Source: Mytilus californianus
Taxonomy: Eukaryota > Mollusca > Bivalvia > Mytilida > Mytilidae
Reading direction: 5' to 3'
DNA: 64,000 bases
NCBI RefSeq assembly: GCF_021869535.1
Contig: NW_026262593.1
Span: 60,286,318 to 60,350,317, forward strand
Within the stretch, counting starts at the first letter, position 1. Each line of letters starts with the position of its first letter. A model generated the notes under the pieces. The model made no database searches. It was not told the DNA's origin and saw nothing but the letters and a program-made list of their open reading frames with translations. Position numbers and translations under genes: made by a program. Shown one piece after another: positions 60,301 to 64,000 of the stretch.

Positions 60301-60756
60301 TTGAAAATTGAGTTGTTATAAGAACCCTACAGACCAAAATCAATAAAAGTCTTATACATGTATATGTATATGTGCACTTGCATAAGGTCGATTTCAATCT
60401 GACACAGCTCATATATAAGGTAACATTAGTTTTAGTGTTTTGTAAATGAACTGAACTTTTGGATTTAACTATAATTTTGTAAGAAGCTGTTCATAATATA
60501 CGATAACAAATGACAATTTACAAAGTATTATGTGAAAGGTTTAGAATGCCTTATCTTTGCTGCAAAATTTTTCATACTTTTTCTTGAAGAAGAGAATTGT
60601 CATTTTCCAAATTCCTAAAGTCAGATTTCAGGTGTAGAATTTCTCCCTCTATTTTAGTCTTCTCTTGTATAATGTTGCGTAGAGCGACATCAGTTGACCC
60701 TCGTCCTGGACTGGGCGGTCGACCACCACTAAAACGTGGAGTAGAGGATCTAGAAT
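21117..60756 (-). CDS. Long coiled-coil protein, 22 exons, C-terminal ~1,297 residues (gene overview)
   Basis: Twenty-two exons with GT-AG borders join without a frame break from 60756 down to the TGA at 21117-21119. The product is almost wholly heptad-like, rich in Glu, Lys, Gln, Leu and Arg with few Pro or Gly, so a long parallel coiled coil is expected. A low-complexity Ser/Pro/Gly/Arg segment begins exon A (SRSSTPRFSGGRPPSPGRGS), and the last 83 residues form a non-coiled tail. No kinase, PH, CNH, GRIP, CAP-Gly or zinc-knuckle module is visible. Best-hit names are likely to be rootletin-like, golgin-like, CLIP-like or myosin-tail-like, but none can be assigned from residues alone. The upstream exons were not found between 60757 and 64000. 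Most internal exons are in phase 0 and a multiple of three; only the joins F-G, K-L, Q-R, R-S, S-T and T-U split codons. That would let most single exons be skipped without a frameshift. The gene converges on SDF4. Confidence 0.85.
21905..22715 (-). mobile_element. Family D element
   Basis: In reverse it starts TTTTTGTCGAGCGTTCGACT with a TTCGAC/GTCGAA hairpin, then AACGAGACATAGTGATCCTA and a GC-rich GTCGGTGGCGGCGTCCAC. Three to four units of ~180-190 bp follow ('aaacaagcttctgtccaagt', 'aaactttaaccacagagtga'). It ends AGTAGGCGAGACACTGGGTT; at the very end is the perfect 16-bp palindrome GGGTTCCGCGGAACCC (21911-21926). It lies in intron U-V. Confidence 0.8.
22973..23153 (-). CDS. Coiled-coil gene exon U, last coiled-coil exon
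   Basis: 181 nt. It encodes ITDHEEEIREKRRMVSTLQV and then RTKFLEEENSRLQDRIDQIL, ending LLKAYKVGKDRE before GAG|gtaact. The heptads are very regular, ending the rod. Confidence 0.9.
23154..24690. other. Intron T-U, repeat-poor part
   Basis: AT-rich intron with no coding signal; the open frame near 23375-23638 is Phe-rich low complexity. 'ttctctattctttacatttt' recurs three times between 23488 and 23612, a small imperfect tandem repeat. Confidence 0.55.
24691..25988 (-). mobile_element. Family A element, copy 3
   Basis: In reverse: TATACGACCGCAAACAAATT then TTTGTGGTCGTATATTGG (a 5' hairpin), then GTCCGAAGACACATTAG, then five ~170-bp units at 25000-25890, a C run at 24977-24985 and the 3' segment CGGTCGTATCAAGCTGCGCC then CCAGCGGAGCATTTTA. 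The 3' end can fold into a 7-bp stem with one mismatch around CCA. It is not coding. Confidence 0.85.
26009..26816 (-). mobile_element. Family C element, copy 2 (near complete)
   Basis: In reverse: TTTTGCCTTGACAGAGTCAA then AAAGCGAGACATAAGTATGC and GGCATCGGCGGCGGC, then four to five units of ~150-180 bp with CCACTAGTGGTAGGTCAATG, and the 3' end AATAGGCGAGACATATTTCT then GTGATAACAGTTT. It begins only about 20 bp after family A copy 3. Confidence 0.8.
27002..27119. mobile_element. Possible small hAT-like MITE
   Basis: CAGGGGCATATTC at the left and a right end that reads CAGGGGCAGAAATTG in reverse give an 8-bp perfect inverted end about 118 bp apart. No convincing target duplication is seen. 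It ends 28 bp from exon T. Confidence 0.4.
27147..27311 (-). CDS. Coiled-coil gene exon T
   Basis: 165 nt. One base completes Arg, 54 codons follow, and two bases carry over to Gln in exon U. It encodes EIYSKERARMQEQIGRCEED and then RLTRNSLRKEMDWKEKMDKN, ending YQQLLHDKRELMS. Confidence 0.88.
27312..29943. other. Intron S-T, nothing recognised
   Basis: 2.6 kb of AT-rich intron without a recognised repeat or reading frame; small open frames here lack any domain signal. Confidence 0.55.
29944..30119 (-). CDS. Coiled-coil gene exon S
   Basis: 176 nt, phase 0 in, two bases left over. It encodes QQHMTEVGKRSMMDQIVRLQ and then KEIKDLQYELLTVNERREMQ, ending in a basic KMKTKVKLMRA run. Confidence 0.88.
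30120..31928. other. Intron R-S, with a tRNA-like B-box remnant
   Basis: AT-rich intron. At 31348-31362 GGTTTGAATCCTGGC resembles a tRNA B box, so 31290-31380 may be a decayed SINE; no A box is convincing. Nothing else is seen. Confidence 0.35.
31929..32094 (-). CDS. Coiled-coil gene exon R
   Basis: 166 nt. It encodes TLLDQTVAELKHQVSLLRTR and ends MHDRSQTAIEM. The donor must be ATG|gtgggt because the neighbouring better-looking GG|gtaatt would put a stop early in exon S. Confidence 0.83.
32124..32366 (+). repeat. Family F repeat, copy 1
   Basis: AACAAGAATGTGTCCATAGT then ACACGGATGCCCCACTTGCA, ending at 'gactgactgacggacagacc'. It is about 90 percent identical by eye to 32966-33240, in the same orientation, one in each of two adjacent introns around exon Q. 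Confidence 0.75.
32611..32768 (-). CDS. Coiled-coil gene exon Q
   Basis: 158 nt, phase 0 in, two bases left over that give Arg with exon R. It encodes AEKLQHELNDVSYKMKSVEH and ends RNQMEGEKLQ. The donor CAGAG|gtaggt is strong. Confidence 0.87.
32966..33240 (+). repeat. Family F repeat, copy 2
   Basis: The same sequence as 32124-32366, with a ~20-bp internal duplication of 'caaaaactttaacctg' (33148-33190) absent from copy 1, and a 3' 'gacggacaaacgaatggatg'. Confidence 0.75.
34255..34500. repeat. Imperfect tandem duplication (~100-120 bp)
   Basis: 'aatgaaagggaagcttttat' (34270) and 'aatgaaaaggaagcttttat' (34374) each precede 'acctgctttatat', 'gataaatatgtagc' and 'ggttagc'. The second unit carries a further internal repeat, TATCTAGCCAGGTTAGC. 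The remainder of 33241-35333 shows no gene. Confidence 0.65.
35334..35441 (-). CDS. Coiled-coil gene exon P
   Basis: 108 nt, phase 0 both sides, acceptor ctattacag, donor AGAAAG|gtcagt. It encodes RYNNKYAENTLVQQSTANLE and then ASLKSAQNRAETSDRK. Confidence 0.85.
35466..35560 (+). repeat. Short interspersed element 'gattgccaatgagacaac', copy in intron O-P
   Basis: AACAAGATGTGGTATGATTG then CCAATGAGACAACTCTCCAC and 'gtcccCGTACGC' follow the family order. The copy begins about 25 bp upstream of exon P's acceptor side. Confidence 0.65.
35869..35952 (-). CDS. Coiled-coil gene exon O
   Basis: 84 nt, phase 0 both sides, donor GAAAGG|gtaaat. It encodes VWSQVRSLMEKNATLELTKR and then NLEDELER. It has one of the few Trp residues of the protein. 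Confidence 0.85.
36418..36672 (+). repeat. 24/29-bp minisatellite 'ccttattctgtacaggaaga'
   Basis: About ten units of ACCTTATTCTGTACAGGAAG/AAAT, alternating between a 24-bp form and a longer form with 'tac' or 'atat' added and AGAAAG in place of AGGAAG. It yields three overlapping repetitive frames, none a gene. It lies in intron N-O. Confidence 0.85.
36673..39170. other. Intron N-O, nothing recognised
   Basis: 2.5 kb of AT-rich intron with no repeat partner or coding signal identified. Confidence 0.5.
39171..39299. repeat. 43-bp tandem repeat, exactly three copies
   Basis: TCCTGATCTTCATACAAGTA then AGATAACGATGAATAGAACA starts at 39171, 39214 and 39257. The copies differ at about six positions. 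The array ends 41 bp from exon N. Confidence 0.85.
39341..39478 (-). CDS. Coiled-coil gene exon N
   Basis: 138 nt, phase 0 both sides. It encodes ELSSREQETNRSKTSSERLE and then SQLQTETKIRTDLENRNTAL ending DQEITK. It is notably Ser/Thr-rich compared with neighbouring exons. Confidence 0.87.
40213..40316. repeat. Short foldback with ~24-bp arms
   Basis: AACAGATTATCATTGGTCAT then CTCAAC pairs with GTTGAGATGATCAACGATAA then TCT, around a GC-richer centre (TTCGCCGTACCGGCTCAAGC). Likely a MITE remnant in intron M-N. Confidence 0.65.
40562..41957. mobile_element. 1.4-kb element bounded by 35/36-bp inverted repeats
   Basis: GCTATTCCATTAAAATGTAT then GTGGGAGGGTAGGAA at 40562-40597 is repeated in reverse at 41923-41957 with one clear mismatch. 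The interior has no transposase; it includes an Arg/Ser-rich small frame on the - strand and a GC-richer 3' third. Probably a non-autonomous DNA transposon, class unknown. Confidence 0.6.
42015..42098 (-). repeat. Short dispersed repeat 'gggttgctgtctcattgac' type
   Basis: 'tttgtttcatttgggttgtt' then 'gcctcactgatgtattcacc' resembles 45735-45810 ('atggttgctgtcttattgac'). It ends just before exon M's donor side. Confidence 0.4.
42123..42275 (-). CDS. Coiled-coil gene exon M
   Basis: 153 nt, phase 0 both sides, donor AGTAAC|gtaagt. It encodes AKYESTIARLETELAEVKNY and ends NKDLRNQLRDKSN. Confidence 0.87.
43071..43216 (-). CDS. Coiled-coil gene exon L
   Basis: 146 nt, phase 1 in, phase 0 out, donor AATGCT|gtaagg. 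It encodes KNYQNHRHLNQMEKDLEEAT and then HQVRQLRDDLQKKQTYTMKL ending EADAIGNA. Confidence 0.87.
43505..43735. repeat. Diverged local duplication
   Basis: 'gaataatgtaaatgatttga' (43510) and 'gaataatgaaaatgatttga' (43651) each start a segment ending in 'ttttatatac'-like sequence. This is an old ~140-bp repeat in intron K-L. Confidence 0.45.
43789..43858 (-). CDS. Coiled-coil gene exon K, acceptor region triplicated in the intron
   Basis: 70 nt encoding LSDTLNQVKHSEDQYKRERQ and RST plus one base that joins exon L to give Asp. Of two possible acceptors (tttag|CTTTCAG and ctttcag|ACAC) only the first keeps the frame. The acceptor and first ~40 nt recur twice in the upstream intron. Confidence 0.82.
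43829..44225 (-). repeat. 75-bp triplication across the exon K acceptor, split by a MITE
   Basis: The acceptor plus exon start (reverse of TTAATGTGTCTGAAAGCTAA) occurs at 43859/43858, 44143/44142 and 44218/44217. The second and third are 75 bp apart. The first and second are 284 bp apart, which is 75 plus the 209 bp added by the MITE and its TA duplication at 43888-44098. So a 75-bp unit was triplicated, then hit by the MITE. Confidence 0.85.
43888..44098. mobile_element. MITE copy 1, 211 bp including TA duplications
   Basis: TA|CTGTAAATTCAGAAATTATT ... AATAATTTCTGAATTTACAG|TA gives inverted ends of about 23 bp, flanked by TA, as in Tc1/mariner-type MITEs. The interior carries repeated 'cgcaataat' and 'ctcgcatt' motifs. 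The same length as copy 2 at 46064-46274. Confidence 0.85.
44471..44903 (+). repeat. 28-bp minisatellite, 16 motif occurrences
   Basis: The unit is TTTGCTCATTGGCAGACTCT then GGTGAATA; 'gctcattggca' occurs 16 times. Units differ only in the 'ctctggtgaa/ctctggtgga/ctcggttgaa/ctcgggtgaa' part. The order gaa-gga-ttgaa recurs at units 2-4 and 9-11, showing block duplication. It lies in intron J-K. Confidence 0.92.
45107..45424 (-). CDS. Coiled-coil gene exon J
   Basis: 318 nt, phase 0 both sides, donor GCTAAG|gtaggt. It has 106 residues starting NLEKQIESMKTRLTEANTKL and ending IDNRELAAK. A Tyr-Ser-Gly (AKYSGEERQRH) lies mid-exon. Confidence 0.9.
45597..45708 (-). repeat. Short interspersed element 'gattgccaatgagacaac', - strand
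   Basis: 'tatagctgactatacattat' then 'gggttttgcttc' and 'gtctcattggaaatcgtacc' then 'acatctta' match the reverse of the family. A related fragment follows at 45735-45810. Confidence 0.6.
46064..46274. mobile_element. MITE copy 2, 211 bp including TA duplications
   Basis: The ends are the same as in copy 1 (TA|CTGTAAATTCAGAAATCATT ... TTTCTGAATTTACAG|TA) and the length is identical; by eye about 92 percent alike. It lies in intron I-J. Confidence 0.87.
46616..46750 (-). CDS. Coiled-coil gene exon I
   Basis: 135 nt, phase 0 both sides, donor GTTGAC|gtaagt. It encodes EIQETKAAKVQLEEHLSAEK and then a His/Met/Pro-containing break (HQSVHMQPQAEM) that likely interrupts the coil. Confidence 0.85.
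47041..47145. repeat. Foldback with 28-bp arms
   Basis: TTTTTCAATAGCACACACAT then ATCAACCC (47041-47068) pairs with the reverse of 47117-47145, with one extra base. The centre is ~48 bp and holds CTCGAGCAGAGCTC. Probable MITE in intron H-I. Confidence 0.75.
47187..47302. repeat. Direct duplication ~60 bp
   Basis: 'acatgacgtaatacagataa' then 'gaggtttgataaagccttgc' recurs as 'acatgacgtcatacagattg' then 'gaggtttaataaagcctttg', each followed by 'gtgactgata'. Confidence 0.65.
47684..47958 (-). mobile_element. Family G repeat with ATACCCC hairpin end
   Basis: In reverse it starts TTATACCCCTGCTTTAAAAA then AGTGGGGGTATACTG, a stem of about 9 bp, then 'ctgtccgtccgtcc'. The other end has AACTGCGAGCTACTGCTCAC. 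Same general plan (hairpin end, then CTGTCCGTCC) as family H; single copy here. Confidence 0.55.
48025..48216 (-). CDS. Coiled-coil gene exon H
   Basis: 192 nt, phase 0 both sides. It has 64 residues starting INSLESRVKELQDDLFQAQD and ending KEDFQK. The segment HESEFKSVQQKYEQELKSVK contains an internal ten-to-eleven residue repeat (EFKSVQQKY/ELKSVKEDF). Confidence 0.88.
48640..48945 (-). mobile_element. Family H repeat with CGAC/GTCG hairpin end
   Basis: In reverse: TTAGTTCCCTACCGACGAAG then TCGAAGGGGACTGTAGG, containing a CGACgaaGTCG hairpin, followed by alternating 'gtccgtctgtctgtccatcc'. Then a 'aagatattgatttgatattt' segment and the far end near 48650. Single copy here. Confidence 0.55.
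48960..49155 (-). repeat. Decayed SINE-like fragment
   Basis: 'gattgattgattggtgattg' and 'ggagaaccatcagcctttgg' resemble the 3' half of the SINEs at 50368 and 51868. The tRNA-like head is missing. Confidence 0.45.
49240..49711 (-). CDS. Coiled-coil gene exon G (largest exon)
   Basis: 472 nt; one base completes a codon, then 157 codons, ending phase 0 at AATAAG|gtattc. It starts QEKDTQDLMAKLQLSLTELH and ends ENTQQQLLNK. The heptads are strong, including RERQIEDLERELDDLEAVRT. Confidence 0.9.
49795..49912 (-). repeat. Short interspersed element 'gattgccaatgagacaac', - strand
   Basis: 'tatggtatgggttttgctca' then 'ttgttgtaggc' and 'gagagttgtctcattggcaa' then 'tcataccacatcctctta'. One of the better-preserved reverse copies. 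Confidence 0.7.
50368..50632 (+). repeat. tRNA-derived SINE, near complete
   Basis: The head has a Pol III A box (TGGCCCAGTGGTCTAAG, 50391-) and B box (GAGTTCGAACCCC, 50441-). After it come the conserved core TGGTTTTCTCCGGGCACTCC then GGCTTCCTCCACCAATAAAA and a tail ending 'acaccaaaaatcaaaaatca'. The core looks like that of widespread animal SINEs of mollusc genomes. It is not a functional tRNA gene. Located in intron F-G. Confidence 0.8.
50685..50760. repeat. GATT-repeat-led SINE-like tail
   Basis: 'gattgattgattattggttg' then 'cttaatgtccagtggcaaat' is also seen in altered form at 53985-54050 ('ggctttttaatgttcagtga'). A short dispersed repeat of unclear class. Confidence 0.4.
50826..50863 (-). 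CDS. Coiled-coil gene exon F (38-nt microexon)
   Basis: Only 38 nt, encoding EELERNNVELKH plus two bases. The acceptor is atttttag and the donor ATAA|gtaagt. It is supported because the two leftover bases AA join the first base of exon G to give Lys and keep the frame open across 170 residues. Confidence 0.82.
51281..51420 (-). repeat. Short interspersed element 'gattgccaatgagacaac', - strand
   Basis: 'tcttatagctgactatacgg' then 'tatgggtttttctcatggtg' and 'gatagttgtctcataaacaa' then 'tcatacaacatctcctta'. It covers most of the element. Confidence 0.7.
51612..51725 (-). CDS. Coiled-coil gene exon E
   Basis: 114 nt, phase 0 both sides, donor AAAATT|gtatgt. It encodes IITGHLKDQIQKLQKEVASL and then KEEIQTKTEQEKELQDKI. 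Confidence 0.85.
51868..52152 (-). repeat. tRNA-derived SINE, - strand copy
   Basis: In reverse it begins GACCGGTCTCAGTGGCCAAG then TGGTCTAAGTAG (A box region), with 'gagttggaaccctggaca' (B box region) and the core 'tcctgctgaaggtcagtggt' then 'tctcccctggcaaaatggct'. More diverged than the copy at 50368. The head lies 40 bp from exon D's donor. Confidence 0.72.
52193..52609 (-). CDS. Coiled-coil gene exon D
   Basis: 417 nt, phase 0 both sides, donor CAAGAA|gtaaga. It carries 139 residues starting DIIEVLNKEKKSLTDELEQV and ending EGQEQAKQE. This is a long uninterrupted heptad region with many Ser and Lys. Confidence 0.88.
52610..54091. other. Intron C-D, upstream part
   Basis: AT-rich; no gene or clear dispersed repeat apart from a GATGATGATGG-led fragment at 53980-54055. 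Confidence 0.5.
54092..54319 (+). repeat. 57-bp tandem repeat, four identical copies
   Basis: GACCAACATGCTGAGCAGGT then CTTGTATCATGCTAGTTTAC and AAGGTAACAATCTGCAG is repeated four times, 4 x 57 = 228 bp, with no difference that I can find. The unit is a multiple of three and open in two frames, which explains the two repetitive open frames here. Confidence 0.93.
54320..55155. other. Intron C-D, downstream part
   Basis: Nothing recognised. The sequence after the 57-bp array (54355-54440) is less AT-rich but has no repeat partner in this window. Confidence 0.5.
55156..55269 (-). CDS. Coiled-coil gene exon C
   Basis: 114 nt, phase 0 both sides. It encodes SQVDKIAKDKDKFNRRVLEL and then EEELKPLRGNSQKIQSLQ. 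One Pro-Leu-Arg-Gly interruption suggests a local break in the coil. Confidence 0.85.
55270..56030. other. Intron B-C start, low complexity
   Basis: 'aaattttaaattgaaatttt' low-complexity sequence at 55590-55720; no gene. Confidence 0.6.
56215..57350 (-). repeat. ~130-bp array with a 261-bp dimer period, inside family A copy 4
   Basis: 'ggttagattcagcatatcaa' occurs about nine times. From about 56390 the units alternate in two forms ('ccatatattcaatttttgtt' and 'ctaagaattcaatttttgtt'), so the true period is 261 bp, nearly identical for over two periods. Because 261 is a multiple of three, equal repetitive open frames at 56654 and 56915 result. Confidence 0.88.
57406..57598 (-). repeat. 35-bp palindromic minisatellite inside family A copy 4
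   Basis: Five units, each with TTGCACAATACTGTGCAATT, a perfect 7-bp inverted repeat around ATAC, then 'gaatatttcttgcta'. A vestige occurs in copy 2 at 8538-8575. Confidence 0.85.
58545..58577. repeat. GAC microsatellite
   Basis: GGACGACGACGACGACGACG-type run within the 5' end of family A copy 4; in copies 2 and 3 only a few triplets occur at the same place. Confidence 0.85.
58636..59574. other. Intron B-C end, with poly-G run
   Basis: AT-rich; an uninterrupted run of about 18 G at 59384-59401. No gene. Confidence 0.6.
59575..59694 (-). CDS. Coiled-coil gene exon B
   Basis: 120 nt, phase 0 on both sides, acceptor atttctag, donor ACAGAG|gtttaa. It encodes IKKLQEELEGVQSSQSQLQM and then KNKSLKSEIEELEQQLEDTE with regular Leu spacing. 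Confidence 0.85.
60195..60416. repeat. Foldback / TIR element with ~40-bp arms
   Basis: ACATATGAGCTGGGTTGGAT then AGAAATCGACCTTATGCAAA pairs with the reverse of 60375-60416 (ATATGAGCTGTGTCAGATTG then AAATCGACCTTATGCAAGTG). The 140-bp centre is unique. A MITE-like element in intron A-B. Confidence 0.7.
60578..60756 (-). CDS. Coiled-coil gene exon A (first seen), Ser/Pro/Gly/Arg hinge
   Basis: The acceptor is gttttcattttag and the donor CAAGAAAAA|gtatga. It begins with two bases completing a codon from an unseen upstream exon. It reads DSRSSTPRFSGGRPPSPGRG and then STDVALRNIIQEKTKIEGEI, moving from a flexible basic segment into coiled coil ending NSLLQEK. Confidence 0.82.
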
Positions 60757-62812
60757 CTAAAATGAAAACAGAATGCAATGTTATTTCTTGATGCTGAAAT
60801 TTTTGGGTAGAATGTAATTTATTGTTTATTTATTTTATTTTTTTGGGGGGGTTTGATATAAATGACACAAATTTTCAAAGTTTTGTATTGGTTTTTCTGG
60901 TTGTATATCAAAACCAAACAAACAGAATATATTGCATTCTGCATTGATTCTAGTTTACAACAGCATATCTTACATATATATATACAGAGATAACATCAGA
61001 ATAAGTGATTTTATAGAAGGTCTACTTCATAAAAAATTGGAACAATTGAAACACAGACTAAATAAACACGTTATTTTGAAAAGTTTTTGAAAATTGTTCT
61101 ACAAAAATGTACACTTATATACTGTTCTTTAATAATTATACGCAAGTAAAACTTAGGTTATGTGTGAAAAAGGGGAATGGAACCAAACATTTATTACCAA
61201 GCTCTGCAATCTATATAGGTACATGTCAGAAAAGACAACAAAATATACACTAGGAGAAAACAAGGTTATACATGTATCTTTGACAAAAATATCCATACAA
61301 TTCAAACGACATGGGTATTTGCAGGACAATCACATAATCACACAATACATCACAATTTACGAAAAAGTCTATAAAATTCAAAAAGAAACTTTGTTATTGT
61401 ATATATTGTACAATTGTTATATATGGAAGGTGTCACACCCCTCTCACCTGATGTGCCATACATATTTATTTCCATAACTTCTACAAACACACACATATGT
61501 ATAATATTCAGGAATAATACAACACATTGCTATTAATTGGGACTCAAATTTTCATAAATACAGTAGGTAGAAGAAATTAAATTTGAAGGTCTTAACAAAA
61601 TACAGTTTAAACTGTCTTTAAAAAAAAATCAGAAAATTAAAATCACAAATGCAAAAGTTTTTGTCAGAACACAAAAATCAATACATCACTTGGTATGTGC
61701 AGGAATTCATTATATTTTTCCCACCAGTTTAATTTGAGTATACTTAATACTTGTTAGTGTATATATTGCGCAATAAATATCTGCATGCACTGTCAACATA
61801 TCATAAAATGTAATAAACTGCACTTATCTCAATAAGGACCATATGCTATTGACAATTCAAGAACCAACACCTCAATGACATTAATGTTAAATAAACTGTT
61901 GATACAGAGATATGTCTTTCCTGTATGTAATTTTGATAGTAAAATGCAAATGTTAAAATTTAAAAGGCAAACAACTTTCTTCATATTTCCACACTCAGTC
62001 ACAACTGCATCCAAAATACCATTGACTTATCATTAGTGGTTCCCCTTAAACTGACCTTATCACAAACTGTTACAAATAGTTGACGCTTTAATTGAAACCC
62101 TCACTGAAACAGCATGGCCTAAATTGTCTTTTTACATCCAGTTACAACGTTATCAATTACAGAATTTTTTATTCTTTAAAGTTTACAACGCTAATCTTGC
62201 CTTTGAAATATTTCAGATGTCCATGGTGCTTACTACATTAAACACAATAGTCAGCTTGTAGATTATACAATATATTTGACATAAATTAGGATTGAGAAAT
62301 TAGCCCTTCAAGACAAGGCATGCTATATACTAGAAATATGATGAATATATATTTTATTTAATACATTCTGTTTAAATTAATATGTCTACACTTACAAACA
62401 TTTTCTGCAAAGTAATATATACATGGTATATATAGAGGTTAAAAAGATATGAAATTGAAATAAGAACAGTAGTTAGCCAACATCTGTAAAATCTAAGTTT
62501 TTCAAAACTAGAAACTTTGAATTCCATTTTATCCACTGCATCCATGGCCATTTTTTGCTGTTTTGATATCAAGACTGATTTTATAGGGTATAGGATTGCT
62601 AATTGCATTTGAAGAGGTTCCTTGCCAACCTTCAAAATTATCTGTCTTAAAAAAAGACAATAACAGCTTTGTTTACTGCATGAATATGAGAAAAACAAAT
62701 ATTTGGCAAATTTAGTAGTTTTTCATTGTTGGAAATAATATTTCACTGCTTTTTATATATGTTCAAATTTCATGACATTCAATTTTTCTGTAGAGATTAA
62801 TGTGGTGCATGA
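60757..62812. other. Upstream of exon A: no further exon identified
   Basis: The missing 5' exons of the coiled-coil gene were sought and not found. Small open frames at 61160 (+) and 62372 (-) lack coiled-coil or other signature. A family C 3' end fragment lies at 61888-62090. Confidence 0.45.
61888..62092 (-). repeat. Family C 3' end fragment
   Basis: 'aaactgttgatacagagata' then 'tgtctttcctgtatgtaatt' and 'cattgacttatcattagtgg' then 'ttccccttaaactgacctta' match 26009 onward, with the first B-type motif decayed from GTCTCGCC. Confidence 0.65.
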
Positions 62813-63087
62813 TTTACAGCCGATTTCATTGAGTGTGTAGGCAAAGGTAATATCTTTGGTTAGCTTGCTTGCTAGCTGAACCGTGAAGTCATTATTAGGT
62901 TAGGTAAACTACCCTCCGTTGAGAGTAGACTAGTCCGACAGATAACCAATCTATCTGTCTGTTGGACTAGGTTACTTGGAAAGAAGGGTAGTATACCTGA
63001 CCTAATAATGACTTCAAGGTTCAGCTAACAAGCAAGCTATCCAAAGAAATTACCTTTGCCAACACACTCAATGAAATCGGCTGTAAA
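62813..63087. repeat. Large foldback, ~136-bp arms, almost no loop
   Basis: TTTACAGCCGATTTCATTGA (62813) and the reverse of CAATGAAATCGGCTGTAAA (63087) start arms that pair with about 85-90 percent identity to a centre near 62950. 'ggtaatttctttgg', 'gaagtcattattaggt' and 'gactagtcc' are shared. Palindromic MITE or hairpin source. Confidence 0.88.
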
Positions 63088-63279
63088 GGCTGGACTTTGA
63101 AAAGTATTTTACAATCTTTGTAATATAGTAGTAGATGGTGCAAGTCTCAACAAAGAGGTAGTTGGTTGAATCTATCTGAAAAGGTAGATCTTTGTAGTTC
63201 TAGTTGTTTCGTTTCAATCTTTTTGATAACAAATTTTCAATATCCAAAGTCTCTGAGGACCCTTAAGTTACTCCTAACA

Positions 63280-63614
63280 GACTATTTTCATATCACCGAC
63301 TTTTGACTCCGGATTATATAATTTGTCGATTGGTTACCTTGGACATCATGGTACCAAGTCAGGTAAGAGCAAGCTAAAGAAGTAAAACCAAGCTTTCAAT
63401 CGGTACAATTTTGGGGGAAAATTATCTGGTTAATATTTTTTTTTCACTACAAAATCATCAGAAAACAGTAAACTTTCCCCTCAAATTATACCGATTATAT
63501 GTTTGATTTTACTGATTTTGGTTGCTCTTACTTGACCGAGTACCATGATGTCCAAGGTAACCAGTTGACAAATTATATAATCCGGAGTCAAAAGTCGGAA
63601 ATATGAAGATAGTC
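63280..63614. repeat. Large foldback, ~150-bp arms, ~35-bp loop
   Basis: GACTATTTTCATATCACCGA then CTTTTGACTCCGGATTATAT pairs with the reverse of 63480-63614; GACTTTTGACTCCGGATTAT and 'ggttaccttggacatcatgg' are identical in both arms, with weaker pairing towards the loop. It lies 190 bp after the previous foldback. Confidence 0.88.
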
Positions 63615-64000
63615 TACTATATACCATTTTTGGTAAATTGTTATCTTTATGACATAATTTTAAAATCGAATGTTAAAATATACTTAGATTTGAATTGACT
63701 TTTTAATAAGTGAAATCTAAATCTTTTACCAAGAATCACATCAGATTTAAACTTTAATTGATCGAAATTACAAATCCCCTAGGTTTATATTATACTAGCT
63801 TTTCCTTTATTTATAGTAAGAATTAGTTTGAACTAACATTATAACATCAATAACACAAAGCAAATTGTCAATAAATCCTCTTTTATCATAACCTGGGATG
63901 TTTACCTGCAAATTTTACCTATAAAATCATTATAATTACACACCGCTGGGGGCAGTTTACATAGCAGGAGAAATCGTTCAAATGACCCGTCTAACTGCTA

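Noticed and set aside
61160-61477. 105-codon + strand frame
   Set aside because: AT-driven composition, no recognisable motif, no splice context.
62372-62698. 108-codon - strand frame considered as the missing upstream exon of the coiled-coil gene
   Set aside because: The segment around KMAMDAVDKMEFKVSSFEKL is not heptad-like, and no acceptor/donor pair joins it in phase to exon A convincingly.

Overview
This is a eukaryotic nuclear window, AT-rich, with small exons, GT-AG introns and very dense repeats. Several dispersed repeats have the look of bivalve mollusc (mussel-like, Mytilidae) genomic repeats: rolling-circle-like elements with internal tandem arrays, a short 'gattgccaatgagacaac' element and tRNA-derived SINEs. 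The species assignment is an inference from repeat style. It has not been searched.

Two protein-coding genes are supported and they converge. On the + strand, three exons (886-1044, 6399-6574, 9202-9378) encode the C-terminal ~170 residues of an SDF4/Cab45-type EF-hand protein of the secretory pathway, ending in HDEF. A ~1.4 kb 3' UTR probably follows, carrying a small inserted MITE with a 5-bp target duplication. On the - strand, 22 exons between 60756 and 21117 join in phase to give about 1,297 residues of a long coiled-coil protein whose N-terminus lies outside the window or was not found. The family is not recognised; the last exon is a non-coiled Ser/His-rich tail. I found no direct functional link between the two genes.

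Layout: 1-10.85 kb, SDF4 3' half, with introns filled by repeats and a broken zinc-finger/OTU reading frame (5111-6007). 10.85-16.45 kb, intergenic foldback and rolling-circle-like repeats. 16.45-21.1 kb, AT-rich non-coding sequence, perhaps the long 3' UTR of the coiled-coil gene. 21.1-60.8 kb, coiled-coil gene with introns carrying elements of several families. 60.8-64 kb, its upstream intron or flank, with two large foldbacks.

The main point of interest is a set of repeat families (called A to D here) built on one plan: a short inverted motif near both ends, a terminal hairpin, a GC-rich stretch and internal minisatellite arrays. This plan matches Helentron-derived non-autonomous elements (HINE/pearl type). 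Next to a B-type end sits the OTU/zinc-finger reading frame, possibly the remnant of an autonomous partner. A second point is a 75-bp triplication across a splice acceptor of the coiled-coil gene, with a 207-bp MITE inserted exactly between copies.
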